Shown here: one piece after another, positions 51,658 to 60,949 of the stretch | Layout of the letters: the number at the start of each line of letters is the position of its first letter | Numbering within the stretch: the first letter of the stretch is position 1 | Origin: an uncultured Ferrovibrio sp. | GTDB taxonomy: Bacteria; Pseudomonadota; Alphaproteobacteria; Ferrovibrionales; Ferrovibrionaceae | Direction of reading: 5' to 3' | Assembly: GCF_937960835.1 (NCBI RefSeq) | Contig: NZ_CALGPC010000009.1 | Coordinates: 62,001-126,000 of the forward strand | Length of the DNA: 64,000 bases | The notes under the pieces: model-generated | The model's input: the letters and a program-made list of their open reading frames with translations, nothing else | The model's database searches: none | What the model was told of the DNA's origin: nothing | Translations under genes and position numbers: made by a program

Positions 51658-53543
51658 TAGGCAATCTCCTGGAAATCAATGATCTGCATGTACATTTCGA
51701 CCTGCCCGAAGGACTGGTGAAAGCCGTCAACGGCGTCAGCTTCCGCGTTCCCTATGGCGGAACCGTTGCCCTGGTCGGCGAGTCTGGCTCAGGCAAATCC
51801 GTCATCAGCCAGAGCATCATGGGCATCCTGCCGCGGATCGCCAGAATCGCCAGCGGCGAGATACTGTTCCGTGATCCTATGGCTCCAGATCAGCCGATCA
51901 ATATCGCCAGTCTTGCGCCTCAGAGCGAGAAGATGCGGCAACTGCAAGGCGGGCGGATATCGATCATCTTCCAGGAGCCGATGACCTCACTCAGTCCTCT
52001 TCACACGATCGGGGATCAGGTCACCGAGGCACTCCATCTGCACCGCAAAGCCACATCGGCTGAAGGACGCGAGATCGCCACCGAAATGCTGAGGCTGGTG
52101 GGCTTCCCCGATCCGCAGCGGGCGTTACGGACCTATGCATTCGAGCTTTCGGGCGGTCTGCGCCAGCGCGCCATGATTGCCATGGCCTTGGTATGCCGGC
52201 CAGCCCTGTTGATTGCAGACGAACCTACGACGGCACTCGACGTCACCATCCAGGCTCAGATCCTAAAGCTCATCAAGGATCTACAAGCTGAGCTTGGAAT
52301 GGCTGTGCTGATCATCACCCATGATCTCGGCGTGGTCGCCAACATGGCGGATGAAATCGTCGTTTTGTATCACGGCCAGGTGATGGAGCGCGGCAGCCTG
52401 CATGATATCTTCAACGATCCCCAGCATCCCTATCTCAAAGCCTTGCTGCATGCCATTCCTCGCTTTGGGATGAAAAAAGGCGAGAGGCTGGTGCCGATCC
52501 GCGAAATCAAAAGCCAAGTCGGGGATCTGCTGCGCGACAAGCCCAGGGCACCCGATGCCGTGAGCGGCCAGCCGCTGCTGGAAGTCGAGCATGTCAGCAA
52601 GACTTATGCTCTGCGAAAGGGAGGACTGTTCGGGCAGCGGAATGCGCCACGCGTGACTGCGGTGGACGACATCAGCTTCACCATTCACCGGGGCGAATGC
52701 CTGGGGCTGGTCGGCGAGTCAGGCTGCGGCAAGACGACGGCCAGCAAGCTGATCATGCGCGCAACTGCTCCTGATTCGGGGAGTATCCGCTTCCACGATG
52801 GCCAGCGCATGGTGGACGTTCTGGCGCTGCGGGACGAGGAGCTTTTTGCTTACCGGCGCAAGGTTCAAATCATTTTCCAGGACCCGTTCTCGTCGCTGAA
52901 CCCGCGCATGACGGTGTTCGACATCATTTCCGAGCCCCTGATCATTCACGGCATCGGCGATGACGATGAGCGCTTCGAACGCGTGAAGGAACTGATGACG
53001 CTGGTTGGCCTCGATGTCCGCTTCCTCCGCCGCTACCCCCATTCCTTCTCCGGCGGCCAGCGGCAGCGTATCGGCATTGCCCGGGCGCTAGCCTTGCAGC
53101 CCGATCTGCTGATCTGCGATGAACCCGTCTCGGCACTCGACGTATCGATCCAGGCACAGATCCTGAACCTGCTGAAAGACCTGCAAGCCGAGCTTGGCCT
53201 CACCTATCTCTTCATCTCGCACAATCTTGCGGTGGTCGACTACATTGCCGACCGAATTGCCGTGATGTGCAATGGCAGACTGGTTGAGATCGCCCCGCGC
53301 GAGGTGCTGTTCGCCAATCCCGTCCATCCTTACACCAAGGCCCTGCTTTCAGCCGTGCCCAAGCCAGATCCCGATCAGCGGCTGGACCTCCATCTGCTGA
53401 TGGAAGGCAAGGCATCCAATCCGACAGCATGGCCAAGCCCCTTCACACTGACTGGAACGACACGGCCGCGTATGATCGACCTTGGCAACGGCCATATGGT
53501 CCGCGCTGCCGAGACAGCAGACATCCGAGAACTGATTTCATGA
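51654..53543 (+). CDS. Fused double ATPase of a peptide-type ABC importer (DppD-DppF / YejF-like)
   Basis: 629 residues with two complete ATPase domains. First: Walker A GESGSGKSVISQ, signature LSGGLRQRAMIAMAL, Walker B LLIADEPTTALD. Second: GESGCGKTTASK, FSGGQRQRIGIARAL, LLICDEPVSALDVS. The linker contains the usual oligopeptide-family C-terminal zinc/iron-less tail (NPVHPYTKALLSAVPKPDP). The single-chain arrangement is that of YejF. It powers the permease pair encoded at 55453-57655. Confidence 0.97.
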   Translation: MIGNLLEINDLHVHFDLPEGLVKAVNGVSFRVPYGGTVALVGESGSGKSVISQSIMGILPRIARIASGEILFRDPMAPDQPINIASLAPQSEKMRQLQGGRISIIFQEPMTSLSPLHTIGDQVTEALHLHRKATSAEGREIATEMLRLVGFPDPQRALRTYAFELSGGLRQRAMIAMALVCRPALLIADEPTTALDVTIQAQILKLIKDLQAELGMAVLIITHDLGVVANMADEIVVLYHGQVMERGSLHDIFNDPQHPYLKALLHAIPRFGMKKGERLVPIREIKSQVGDLLRDKPRAPDAVSGQPLLEVEHVSKTYALRKGGLFGQRNAPRVTAVDDISFTIHRGECLGLVGESGCGKTTASKLIMRATAPDSGSIRFHDGQRMVDVLALRDEELFAYRRKVQIIFQDPFSSLNPRMTVFDIISEPLIIHGIGDDDERFERVKELMTLVGLDVRFLRRYPHSFSGGQRQRIGIARALALQPDLLICDEPVSALDVSIQAQILNLLKDLQAELGLTYLFISHNLAVVDYIADRIAVMCNGRLVEIAPREVLFANPVHPYTKALLSAVPKPDPDQRLDLHLLMEGKASNPTAWPSPFTLTGTTRPRMIDLGNGHMVRAAETADIRELIS

Positions 53544-55444
53544 CTCGCATCGCTCGGATAATGCTCCTGCTAGCCTTGCTGCTGCCATCGGCGCCCGCGG
53601 TACAAGCCCAGCAGATTGAACTTCAGGAAACGCCATCGCTGGCTGCGGAAGTTGCCGCCGGGCGCCTGCCTCCAATCGACCGCCGTGTCCCTGAGAAGCC
53701 GCTGGTTGTTTCACTGAAAAGCGGGCAGGAACCGGGACGTCAGGGTGGTGAGCTACGGACTCTGATTGGTCGTGCCCGAGACGTTCGCCTGCTCAGCGTG
53801 ATCAATTACACCCGGCTGGTCGTCTATAATGAAGATTTCGAATTCGTCCCCGATTTGGCCGCCTCCTTCGAGGTCGAGGACGAGCGGATATTTACCTTCC
53901 ATTTGCGCCCCGGGCATAAGTGGTCGGACGGCCACCCGTTTACTTCGGAAGACTTCCGCTACTTCTGGGAAGATATTGCCCTGAATAAGGAGCTGAGCCC
54001 AGCCGGTCCGCCCGCGGACCTTCGAGTTAACGGCGAGCTGCCCGAAGTATCCTTCCCGGATCAGTACACGGTTCGCTATGCGTGGTCGCAGCGCAATCCG
54101 TACTTCCTGCCGCGCATCGCCGGAACTGCGCCGCTCTATCTCTATCGCCCCGCCCACTACATGAAGCGGTTCCATATCAAATATGCGGATCGCGAGGCGC
54201 TGGATCGCGAAGTGGCTGCCGCCAAGCGGCGAAATTGGGCTGCTCTGCACAACAAGCTCGACAATATGTTTGAGCTGGACAACCCCGATCTGCCGACCTT
54301 GGATCCCTGGATCATCAAGACACGGCCGCCGGCGATCCGCTTCGTAGCTCAACGCAATCCCTACTTCCATCGTGTGGACCAGAACGGGTTCCAGTTGCCA
54401 TATATCGAGCGCGTGATCCTGACGCAGGCTGATGCGAAACTGATCCCGGCTAAGGCCGGCGCCGGTGAAGCGGACCTTCAGTTCCGAAATATCAGCTTCA
54501 ACAACTTCACCTTCCTGAAGGAGAATGAGAAGCGCGCTGGCAACAAAACGCTGCTATGGCGCACGGCGAAGGGGGCGCATTTCGCACTTTTTCCGAACCT
54601 GAACTGCAATGATCCGACCTGGCGCGACCTCATGCGGAATACCCGCTTTCGTCAGGCGCTGTCGCTGGCGATCGACCGCCAGGGCATCAATGAATCGCTG
54701 TTCTTCGGCTTAGCCATCGAATCGAACAACACCGTGCTGCCTGGCAGCCCGTTGTTCAAACCTGAATATCAGACGACGAACGCCATCTACGATCCTGCTG
54801 CGGCCAATCGGTTGCTGGATGAGATCGGTCTGACCAAGCGGGACAGCAATGGTATCCGCCTGTTGCCCGACGGCCGCCCCCTGGAAATCATCGTTGAAAC
54901 GGCCGGTGAAGATACCGAGCAGACCGACATCCTCGAGCTGATCGGAGAGAACTGGGTAAAGATCGGCGTGAAGCTGTTCGCAAAACCAAGCCAGCGCGAC
55001 GTGGTGCGCAACCGGATTTTCTCGGGCGAGGCGATCATGTCCGTCTGGACGGGACTTGAAAACGGCCTGGCAAAAGCCAGCACCATCCCCAGCGAACTGG
55101 CGCCGACCTCGCAATACGGCTTACAGTGGCCAAAATGGGGCCAGTGGCGAGAGACAAACGGCCAGTCCGGCGAACCGGTCGACATGCCTGTCGGACAGGA
55201 ACTACTGGACCTGTTGGACGGCTGGCTGGAGGCGCGGAGCGAAGAGGAGCGGGCCCGCATCTGGCATCGCATGCTTGCAATCCATGCCGAACAGACGCTG
55301 ACCATTGGCGTAGTCAGCGGCACCTTCCAGCCCATCGTGGTGAACAAGAAACTGGTCAATATACCCAAGGAAGGGGTTTTCAACTGGGATCCAGGGGCTT
55401 TCATCGGTATCTACCGACCTGAAACCTTCTGGCTGCGGCAGTAA
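53540..55444 (+). CDS. Peptide-type ABC importer substrate-binding protein, long form (YejA-like)
   Basis: 634 residues with a Sec signal (RIARIMLLLALLLPSAPAVQA). It is longer than DppA (~535), in the range of YejA. VPDLAASFEVEDERIFTFHLRPGHKWSDGHPFTSEDFRYFWEDI is the family-5 signature. The ATG overlaps the ATPase stop by 4 nt. Ligand unknown; YejA relatives bind larger or modified peptides, so a glycopeptide or muropeptide is conceivable. Confidence 0.94.
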   Translation: MTRIARIMLLLALLLPSAPAVQAQQIELQETPSLAAEVAAGRLPPIDRRVPEKPLVVSLKSGQEPGRQGGELRTLIGRARDVRLLSVINYTRLVVYNEDFEFVPDLAASFEVEDERIFTFHLRPGHKWSDGHPFTSEDFRYFWEDIALNKELSPAGPPADLRVNGELPEVSFPDQYTVRYAWSQRNPYFLPRIAGTAPLYLYRPAHYMKRFHIKYADREALDREVAAAKRRNWAALHNKLDNMFELDNPDLPTLDPWIIKTRPPAIRFVAQRNPYFHRVDQNGFQLPYIERVILTQADAKLIPAKAGAGEADLQFRNISFNNFTFLKENEKRAGNKTLLWRTAKGAHFALFPNLNCNDPTWRDLMRNTRFRQALSLAIDRQGINESLFFGLAIESNNTVLPGSPLFKPEYQTTNAIYDPAAANRLLDEIGLTKRDSNGIRLLPDGRPLEIIVETAGEDTEQTDILELIGENWVKIGVKLFAKPSQRDVVRNRIFSGEAIMSVWTGLENGLAKASTIPSELAPTSQYGLQWPKWGQWRETNGQSGEPVDMPVGQELLDLLDGWLEARSEEERARIWHRMLAIHAEQTLTIGVVSGTFQPIVVNKKLVNIPKEGVFNWDPGAFIGIYRPETFWLRQ

Positions 55445-55452
55445 CTAGTGCG

Positions 55453-56478
55453 ATGCTGATCTATCTTGCCCGCCGCCTTCTGCTGATGATCCCGACTCTG
55501 CTGGTCATCAGCGTCTTGATTTTTGCCATCATCAAATTGCCGCCCGGCGATTACCTGAGCAATCAGATCGCGGAGTTGCGTGCCCAGGGTGAAAGCTCGG
55601 CGCTTGAGCGCGTCGAATTCCTTCGCAAGCAATATGCCCTCGACCGTCCCTTCTTCGAGCAATACGCCATCTGGATGGGTTTCTGGCCAGGGCCGAACGG
55701 ATTATCCGGTCTGCTGCAGGGGGACTGGGGCTGGTCGTTTGAGTATAATCGGCCGGTTGGTGAGTTGATTGGCGATCGGCTTGCCATGACCGCCATCATC
55801 AACTTCTTCGCCATAGTGTTCATTTATGTCGTCGCTTTCCCCATAGGCGTATACTCCGCAACCCGCCAGTATTCCTGGGGCGATTATGGGTTCACCCTGC
55901 TGGGCTATATCGGCCTGGCGACGCCGAATTTCCTGCTCGCGTTGGTGTTGCTGTATTACGTCAATATGTGGTTTGGCGTCAGCATGGGAGGCCTTGTCGA
56001 TCCCGACCTGATCGAGGCCCCCTGGAACTGGGAGAAGATCAAGTCCCTGCTCTCTCATATGGTCGTGCCGGTGATCGTCATCGGCACCTCCGGCACCGCG
56101 GCGATGATCCGGCGCCTGCGTGCCAATCTGCTCGATGAGCTGCAAAAGCAGTATGTCACAACGGCGCGCGCCAAGGGCGTTCCCCCCCTGCGGCTGTTGA
56201 TCCGCTACCCGATCCGGATGGCACTGAATCCTTTCATTGCCGATATCGGCAATCTGCTGCCATCCGTCGTATCGGGCTCAGTCATCGTTTCGGTGGTGAT
56301 GAGCCTGCCCACGGCAGGACCAATGCTGCTCGGCGCCTTACAGTCGCTCGATCAGTATCTGGCGGGATCGTTTCTGATGTTCCTGGCGGTCCTCACCGTC
56401 GTCGGCATGCTGATCTCCGACATCCTTCTGGCGATGCTGGATCCCCGCATCCGCCTGACCGGCGGTAAGGCGAAATAG
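55453..56478 (+). CDS. Peptide-type ABC importer permease (DppB/YejB-like)
   Basis: 341 residues, six helices. MLIYLARRLLLMIPTLLVISVLIFAIIKLPPGD is the classic N-terminus, and the EAA-like loop LLDELQKQYVTTARAKGVPPLRLLIRYPIRMALNPF, which contacts the ATPase, is intact. It lies 8 nt after the binding-protein gene. Confidence 0.96.
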   Translation: MLIYLARRLLLMIPTLLVISVLIFAIIKLPPGDYLSNQIAELRAQGESSALERVEFLRKQYALDRPFFEQYAIWMGFWPGPNGLSGLLQGDWGWSFEYNRPVGELIGDRLAMTAIINFFAIVFIYVVAFPIGVYSATRQYSWGDYGFTLLGYIGLATPNFLLALVLLYYVNMWFGVSMGGLVDPDLIEAPWNWEKIKSLLSHMVVPVIVIGTSGTAAMIRRLRANLLDELQKQYVTTARAKGVPPLRLLIRYPIRMALNPFIADIGNLLPSVVSGSVIVSVVMSLPTAGPMLLGALQSLDQYLAGSFLMFLAVLTVVGMLISDILLAMLDPRIRLTGGKAK

Positions 56479-56485
56479 GGCCGCC

Positions 56486-57655
56486 ATGACGGAAAACCGC
56501 CAGACACCGAAGCTGGAACACTGGGTCAGCCAGGCGCCGTTCAATCCCTACTCCGTCGAAACCATGACGCCGGAGCAGGAGCGCTATTACCGCGCCTCCC
56601 AATGGCGGATGATGTGGTGGAAATTCCGCCGGCACAAGCTGGGCCTGTGGAGTGCCGTCCTGCTGCTCATCATCTATGCGTCGATCTTCATCTCGGAATT
56701 CATTGCACCTTATAACCTGCAGACGCGAAATCCGCGGGCTATCTATGCGCCTCCCAATGCCATTCATCTGTTCCATGATGGCAGTTTCGTAGGCCCCTTC
56801 GTTTATGGGCAGCGCTTTCGGATGAATACTGAAACGCTGAAACGCGAATACACGGTGGATAAAACGCGCATCCACAAGCTGCGTTTTTTCTGCCAGGGAG
56901 ATGCCTACGAGTTCTGGGGTCTGATCCCCATGCGGTTTCATTTCGTCTGCCCCGCCGAAGATGGGCATTTCTACCTGTTAGGCACGGACCGGCTTGGGCG
57001 CGATATCTTTTCCCGCATCGTTTACGGCACGCGCATCTCCCTGACCGTCGGTCTTATCGGCATCGCCATCAGCTTTCTGATCGGCATCGTACTGGGTGGG
57101 ATTGCCGGCTATTATGGCGGCTGGGTCGACAATCTGATCCAACGTGCCATCGAGCTGATCCGCAGCTTGCCCGAATTGCCGCTCTGGATGGCACTGTCTG
57201 CTGCCCTACCGGTGACGTGGTCCCCTATCCTGGTCTATTTCGGCATCACCATCATTTTGGGCCTGTTGGACTGGCCGGGCTTGGCTCGCGCTGTGCGCTC
57301 GAAACTCCTGGCGCTGCGCGAAGAAGACTTTGCTGTCGCAGCTCAGCTCATGGGGGCGTCGCCCAGTCGCATCATCGCGCGACATCTGTTGCCAAGTTTC
57401 GCCAGCCATCTGATCGCCTCGGCAACCTTGTCGATCCCGACAATGATTCTCGGAGAGACGGCCCTCTCCTTCCTGGGACTGGGGTTGCGTCCGCCGATTA
57501 CATCCTGGGGCGTGTTGTTGAACGAAGCGCAGAACATCAACGTGGTCGCGCTGTACCCTTGGTTGATGGCCCCGGCCATCCCTGTCATTCTCGTGGTCCT
57601 CGCCTTCAACTTCTTTGGCGATGGCCTGCGAGATGCTGCCGATCCTTATCGCTGA
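56486..57655 (+). CDS. Peptide-type ABC importer permease (DppC/YejE-like) with a periplasmic insertion
   Basis: 389 residues, longer than DppC (~300). The first helix (LWSAVLLLIIYASIFISEFIAPY) is followed by an extra ~100-residue periplasmic segment containing two Cys (C137, C152; possible disulfide), then LGTDRLGRDIFSRIVYGTRISLTVGL, the conserved DppC core. The EAA loop LLALREEDFAVAAQLMGASPSRIIARHLLPSF is intact. Last gene of the operon. Confidence 0.96.
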   Translation: MTENRQTPKLEHWVSQAPFNPYSVETMTPEQERYYRASQWRMMWWKFRRHKLGLWSAVLLLIIYASIFISEFIAPYNLQTRNPRAIYAPPNAIHLFHDGSFVGPFVYGQRFRMNTETLKREYTVDKTRIHKLRFFCQGDAYEFWGLIPMRFHFVCPAEDGHFYLLGTDRLGRDIFSRIVYGTRISLTVGLIGIAISFLIGIVLGGIAGYYGGWVDNLIQRAIELIRSLPELPLWMALSAALPVTWSPILVYFGITIILGLLDWPGLARAVRSKLLALREEDFAVAAQLMGASPSRIIARHLLPSFASHLIASATLSIPTMILGETALSFLGLGLRPPITSWGVLLNEAQNINVVALYPWLMAPAIPVILVVLAFNFFGDGLRDAADPYR

Positions 57656-57670
57656 TTCTGGAGAACCGGC

Positions 57671-58519
57671 TTAGGAGTGCTTGACCAGCCAGAGGCTGGC
57701 AGGACGGGCTTCCGCCACCTTTGGCAACCTCCCAACTACGCTGTCAGCGACAGCCTCAGCCATGCGTGTGGAGGCATAGTGACTGGAAAACAGCAGGCGA
57801 AAACCGCCCAATAGCATCGGCCCCACACCCTGCTGCTCGTTATAGCCGCGCCATGCCCAGTCCTCAGGATAGTCGTCTGGCAGGAAGATGTCGTGAATAT
57901 GCACCAGCACGCCGGCTGGTAGCAGCGGCAGGATCCGGTTTAACAGCCAATCCACATCCGTGCCCGGCATGAGAATGTGGCTGGAATCGATGAACAGGAT
58001 GTCGTCCGCCTCCAGCTTGGCGAATAAGGCCGGGTCCGCGGTCTGAACGACATTTCCAATGAAATGGATCGGCAGGCCCTTCAGCGTTGCGCGCGGCGCT
58101 GGGTCTATGGCCGTGATTTCCGTCGGCAATTCCCCATCGGCGACCGCCCGGGACAGAAACCGCGTCGAATGACCGGAGCCGACCTCCAGAATTCGCCGCG
58201 GTGCATGACGGCGAACAAGGGTGTAAGCCGCCACGGCATCCAGCGTCGGGAACCAGCTCTGATCAAATCGCGGCGCTGGCGGCGGCTGACGCTCGGCCGC
58301 GATCCGCAAAAGGGCCTCCTGATAGGCGTCACTTTCCTTCAGGATTGCACGAAAGTCTGCTTCAGCGTCCTTGAACCGGCTGGCCAGCGCATCGTAGACC
58401 GGCTGGGCCAGCGGAACGCTGTCTGCGTAACGATAAGGGATGAAGAACCCCTGACGCCGCAATCCCAACAGGGTTTGCAGGCCCATTCTCAGGCGGCGCC
58501 AAGCAGGAACAGAGAACAT
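57671..58519 (-). CDS. Class I SAM-dependent methyltransferase
   Basis: 282 residues. Motif I ILEVGSGHSTRFLSRAVADGE, motif II ITAIDPAPRATLKGLPIHF and DDILFIDSSHILMPGTDVDWLLNRILPLLPAGVLVHIHDI fit the methyltransferase-24/macrocin O-methyltransferase-like group, often found with polysaccharide genes. It faces the ABC operon tail to tail (15 nt apart) and follows the metallo-hydrolase gene by 4 nt. Confidence 0.9.
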   Translation of the reverse strand: MFSVPAWRRLRMGLQTLLGLRRQGFFIPYRYADSVPLAQPVYDALASRFKDAEADFRAILKESDAYQEALLRIAAERQPPPAPRFDQSWFPTLDAVAAYTLVRRHAPRRILEVGSGHSTRFLSRAVADGELPTEITAIDPAPRATLKGLPIHFIGNVVQTADPALFAKLEADDILFIDSSHILMPGTDVDWLLNRILPLLPAGVLVHIHDIFLPDDYPEDWAWRGYNEQQGVGPMLLGGFRLLFSSHYASTRMAEAVADSVVGRLPKVAEARPASLWLVKHS

Positions 58520-58523
58520 CCGG

Positions 58524-59459
58524 TCAGGGCCGCAGGATCATGCCTTCGCGCGCCACCACGGAACCGGGCCGGAAAGCCTCCAGATCGGTGGCGACCTTGT
58601 CCATGAAAGCGTCGTCATGCTCGGGATCATGATGGAACGCGACAAAGGTCTTCACACCGGCAGCTTCGCATAGGCGAGCGCCGGCCTGCCAGGTCGAATG
58701 CCCCCATCCCTTCCGGCAGGAATATTCTTCCTCGGTGTACATGGAGTCATAAATCACGATGTCGGCGCCGCGGATCAGATTGAGGATGTTCTCGTCGTAG
58801 CCGTCATCGGGATGCTCTGTATCAGTCAGATAGCAGATGGATTTCCCGCCGTACTCCACGCGATAGCCGGTGGCGAGATCAGGATGGCTGAGCGGGCCGG
58901 TTCGGACAGTCACGCCCGGCCGCGGATACAGAGTCTCGCCCTGCCGGAAATCGGTGAACTGCAGGTCGGCCTGGAAAATCTCCAGTGGCACCGGAAAGAG
59001 CGGCGAACACATCATCTGCTTCAGTACGCCCTTGATGCCCACTCCTTCGGTCACGTGACCGGAATAAACATGAAAGCGGCTGCGCGGATCGAAGAACGGA
59101 CAGAAATGCGGAAGCCCGCAGACGTGATCGTAATGCGTATGGGTGAGAAACAGATCCGCGTCCACCGGGCCTTGCTGCTGCAAGGCTGCGCCCAGCGCGC
59201 GAACCCCCGTTCCCGCGTCGAACAATAGAAGATGCGGACCGCAGCGAATCTCCAGCGACGACGTGTTGCCGCCATACTTCATCACATCCGGTGAGCCCAC
59301 GGCGATGCTGCCGCGTACTCCCCAGAAGCGGACATAGAACTCAACCCCCACTCGGGCCTCCTGTTTCCCGTCAGCGTCGAGGGACGGAGCGCCTTCTGAA
59401 TTCATCGCCGGTATCACCAGCCCTTGCCGACCGCTTGGGCCTGTGCGGAAATGTGTCAT
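58524..59459 (-). CDS. Metallo-beta-lactamase-fold hydrolase
   Basis: 311 residues. FWGVRGSIAVGSPDVMKYGGNTSSLEI, HTHYDHVCG (metal ligands), YLTDTEHPDDGYD and FVAFHHDPEHDD give a complete binuclear metal site of the GVRGS/PhnP-RNaseZ-like group. Start uncertain: an ATG 54 nt downstream gives 293 residues, and neither has a clear ribosome binding site. Substrate unknown; phosphodiester or cyclic-nucleotide cleavage is possible. Confidence 0.9.
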   Translation of the reverse strand: MTHFRTGPSGRQGLVIPAMNSEGAPSLDADGKQEARVGVEFYVRFWGVRGSIAVGSPDVMKYGGNTSSLEIRCGPHLLLFDAGTGVRALGAALQQQGPVDADLFLTHTHYDHVCGLPHFCPFFDPRSRFHVYSGHVTEGVGIKGVLKQMMCSPLFPVPLEIFQADLQFTDFRQGETLYPRPGVTVRTGPLSHPDLATGYRVEYGGKSICYLTDTEHPDDGYDENILNLIRGADIVIYDSMYTEEEYSCRKGWGHSTWQAGARLCEAAGVKTFVAFHHDPEHDDAFMDKVATDLEAFRPGSVVAREGMILRP

Positions 59460-59485
59460 GGAGAAGATTAAGGGCGGATTGGCCG

Positions 59486-60241
59486 ATGTCTCAAGCTTTT
59501 ATTCTAGAAATCCAAGAATTCCGGGCGACCATCACATTTCGCCGTCCAGAAAGGCACAATGCCTTGGAAATCACCGACCTAGAAGCACTTGACGCTGCGT
59601 TAATGGACTTGGCCACTCGCGAAGATATACGTTTGCTCTGCCTCAGGGCCGAAGGCAAAAGCTTCTGCGCAGGCGTGGATTTCGGCGCAGTCGGCGGACA
59701 CGATTGGCGCGACAATCCTTTGGAGCGTGTGGCCGATCGGTTGGAATCTTTCCCCCATCCAACATTGTGCGTCTTGCAAGGCGGTGTCTATGGCGGCGGC
59801 ACCGATCTGGCCTTGGCCTGTGACTTCCGGCTCGGCGCGCGCGGTATCCGGTGTTTCATTCCACCAGCGAAACTTGGCATCCACTATCATCCGCATGGCC
59901 TGAAACGCGCGGTGACGAGGCTGGGCTTGGGACCTGCCAAGCGGCTGTTTCTCGCCGCCGAAACCTTCGACGATGCCGAGATGCTACGGACTCACTTTGT
60001 CGATTGGCTGGTGGTGCCCGAAGAATTGGACGCTCGTACACAAACGATTGCCGATATGCTGGTCGGCCTCGCGCCGCTCAGCCTGCGCGGGATGAAACAG
60101 AGTTTGAACGACATTGCCGCCGGCCTATTCGACGAGCGCGCGGCGCGGGACCGCGCGGCAGCAAGCTTCCGAACTCAGGATTTCCATGAAGGCCGAACAG
60201 CCATGGCAGAGAAAAGAGCGCCACGCTTCCTCGGGCGCTAA
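59486..60241 (+). CDS. Enoyl-CoA hydratase/isomerase family protein
   Basis: 251 residues. ATITFRRPERHNALEITDLEAL, SFCAGVDFGAVG and YGGGTDLALACDFRLGARG are crotonase features. The usual hydratase glutamates are not evident, and the IHYHPHGLKRAVTRLG segment is atypical, so it may be an isomerase or another crotonase-fold enzyme. It is divergent from the metallo-hydrolase with a 26-bp gap if the longer start of that gene is used, so the promoters are overlapping. Confidence 0.88.
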   Translation: MSQAFILEIQEFRATITFRRPERHNALEITDLEALDAALMDLATREDIRLLCLRAEGKSFCAGVDFGAVGGHDWRDNPLERVADRLESFPHPTLCVLQGGVYGGGTDLALACDFRLGARGIRCFIPPAKLGIHYHPHGLKRAVTRLGLGPAKRLFLAAETFDDAEMLRTHFVDWLVVPEELDARTQTIADMLVGLAPLSLRGMKQSLNDIAAGLFDERAARDRAAASFRTQDFHEGRTAMAEKRAPRFLGR

Positions 60242-60247
60242 TAGGCG

Positions 60248-60940
60248 CTATGGCTGCAGGCGATAACCGCCCGGATCGGTAATCAGCAGCTTTGCCGCCC
60301 CAGGATCGCGCTCTATCTTCTGGCGCAGGCGATAGATGTGCGTTTCCAGGGTATGGGTGGAAACGCCGGCATTGTAGCCCCAGACTTCCGTCAGCAGCGT
60401 CTCGCGCGGCACCGGTTTGGCGCCGGCGCGCAGCAGATATTTCAGGATCGCCGCCTCCTTTTCGGTGAGGCGGACTTTCTTGCCGGCCTTTTCGTTGTCG
60501 AGCAGCAATTTGTTGGCCGGCCGGAACGTATAAGGGCCGATGGAGAAGACGGCATCTTCGCTCTGCTCGAACTGACGCAGCTGCGCTCTGATGCGGGCCA
60601 GCAGAACCCCCAGCTTGAACGGCTTGGCGATATAGTCGTTGGCGCCGGATTCCAGGCCTTGGATCGTGTCGGCATCACTGTCGGCCGCGGTCAGCATGAT
60701 GACGGGCGCGCGCATTCCCAAACCGCGAAGCTGACGGCAAACATCGCGGCCATCCATGTCCGGCAGGCCGACATCGAGCAGCACCAGATCGAAATGCTCT
60801 TTCTGCACGACGTCGAGTGCAGAAGCCGCATCGTTGACGCAGATGGTGGAGAACTCCTTGGTGGTTTCAAGCTGTTCCGCCAGCAGTGACTGCAGGGTGC
60901 GGTCGTCGTCGACCAACAGGACACGCTTGGCTCCGCTCAT
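60248..60940 (-). CDS. OmpR-family response regulator, orphan
   Basis: 230 residues. Receiver with D11-D13 acidic pocket, phosphoacceptor D56 (LVLLDVGLPDMDG), T84 and K106. The C-terminal winged helix (RLTEKEAAILKYLLRAGAKPVPRETLLTEVWGYNAGVSTHTLETHIYRLRQKIE) is standard OmpR/PhoB. No histidine kinase gene is adjacent. Convergent with the crotonase gene (6 nt apart). Confidence 0.96.
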   Translation of the reverse strand: MSGAKRVLLVDDDRTLQSLLAEQLETTKEFSTICVNDAASALDVVQKEHFDLVLLDVGLPDMDGRDVCRQLRGLGMRAPVIMLTAADSDADTIQGLESGANDYIAKPFKLGVLLARIRAQLRQFEQSEDAVFSIGPYTFRPANKLLLDNEKAGKKVRLTEKEAAILKYLLRAGAKPVPRETLLTEVWGYNAGVSTHTLETHIYRLRQKIERDPGAAKLLITDPGGYRLQP

Positions 60941-60949
60941 CTCCCCCTC

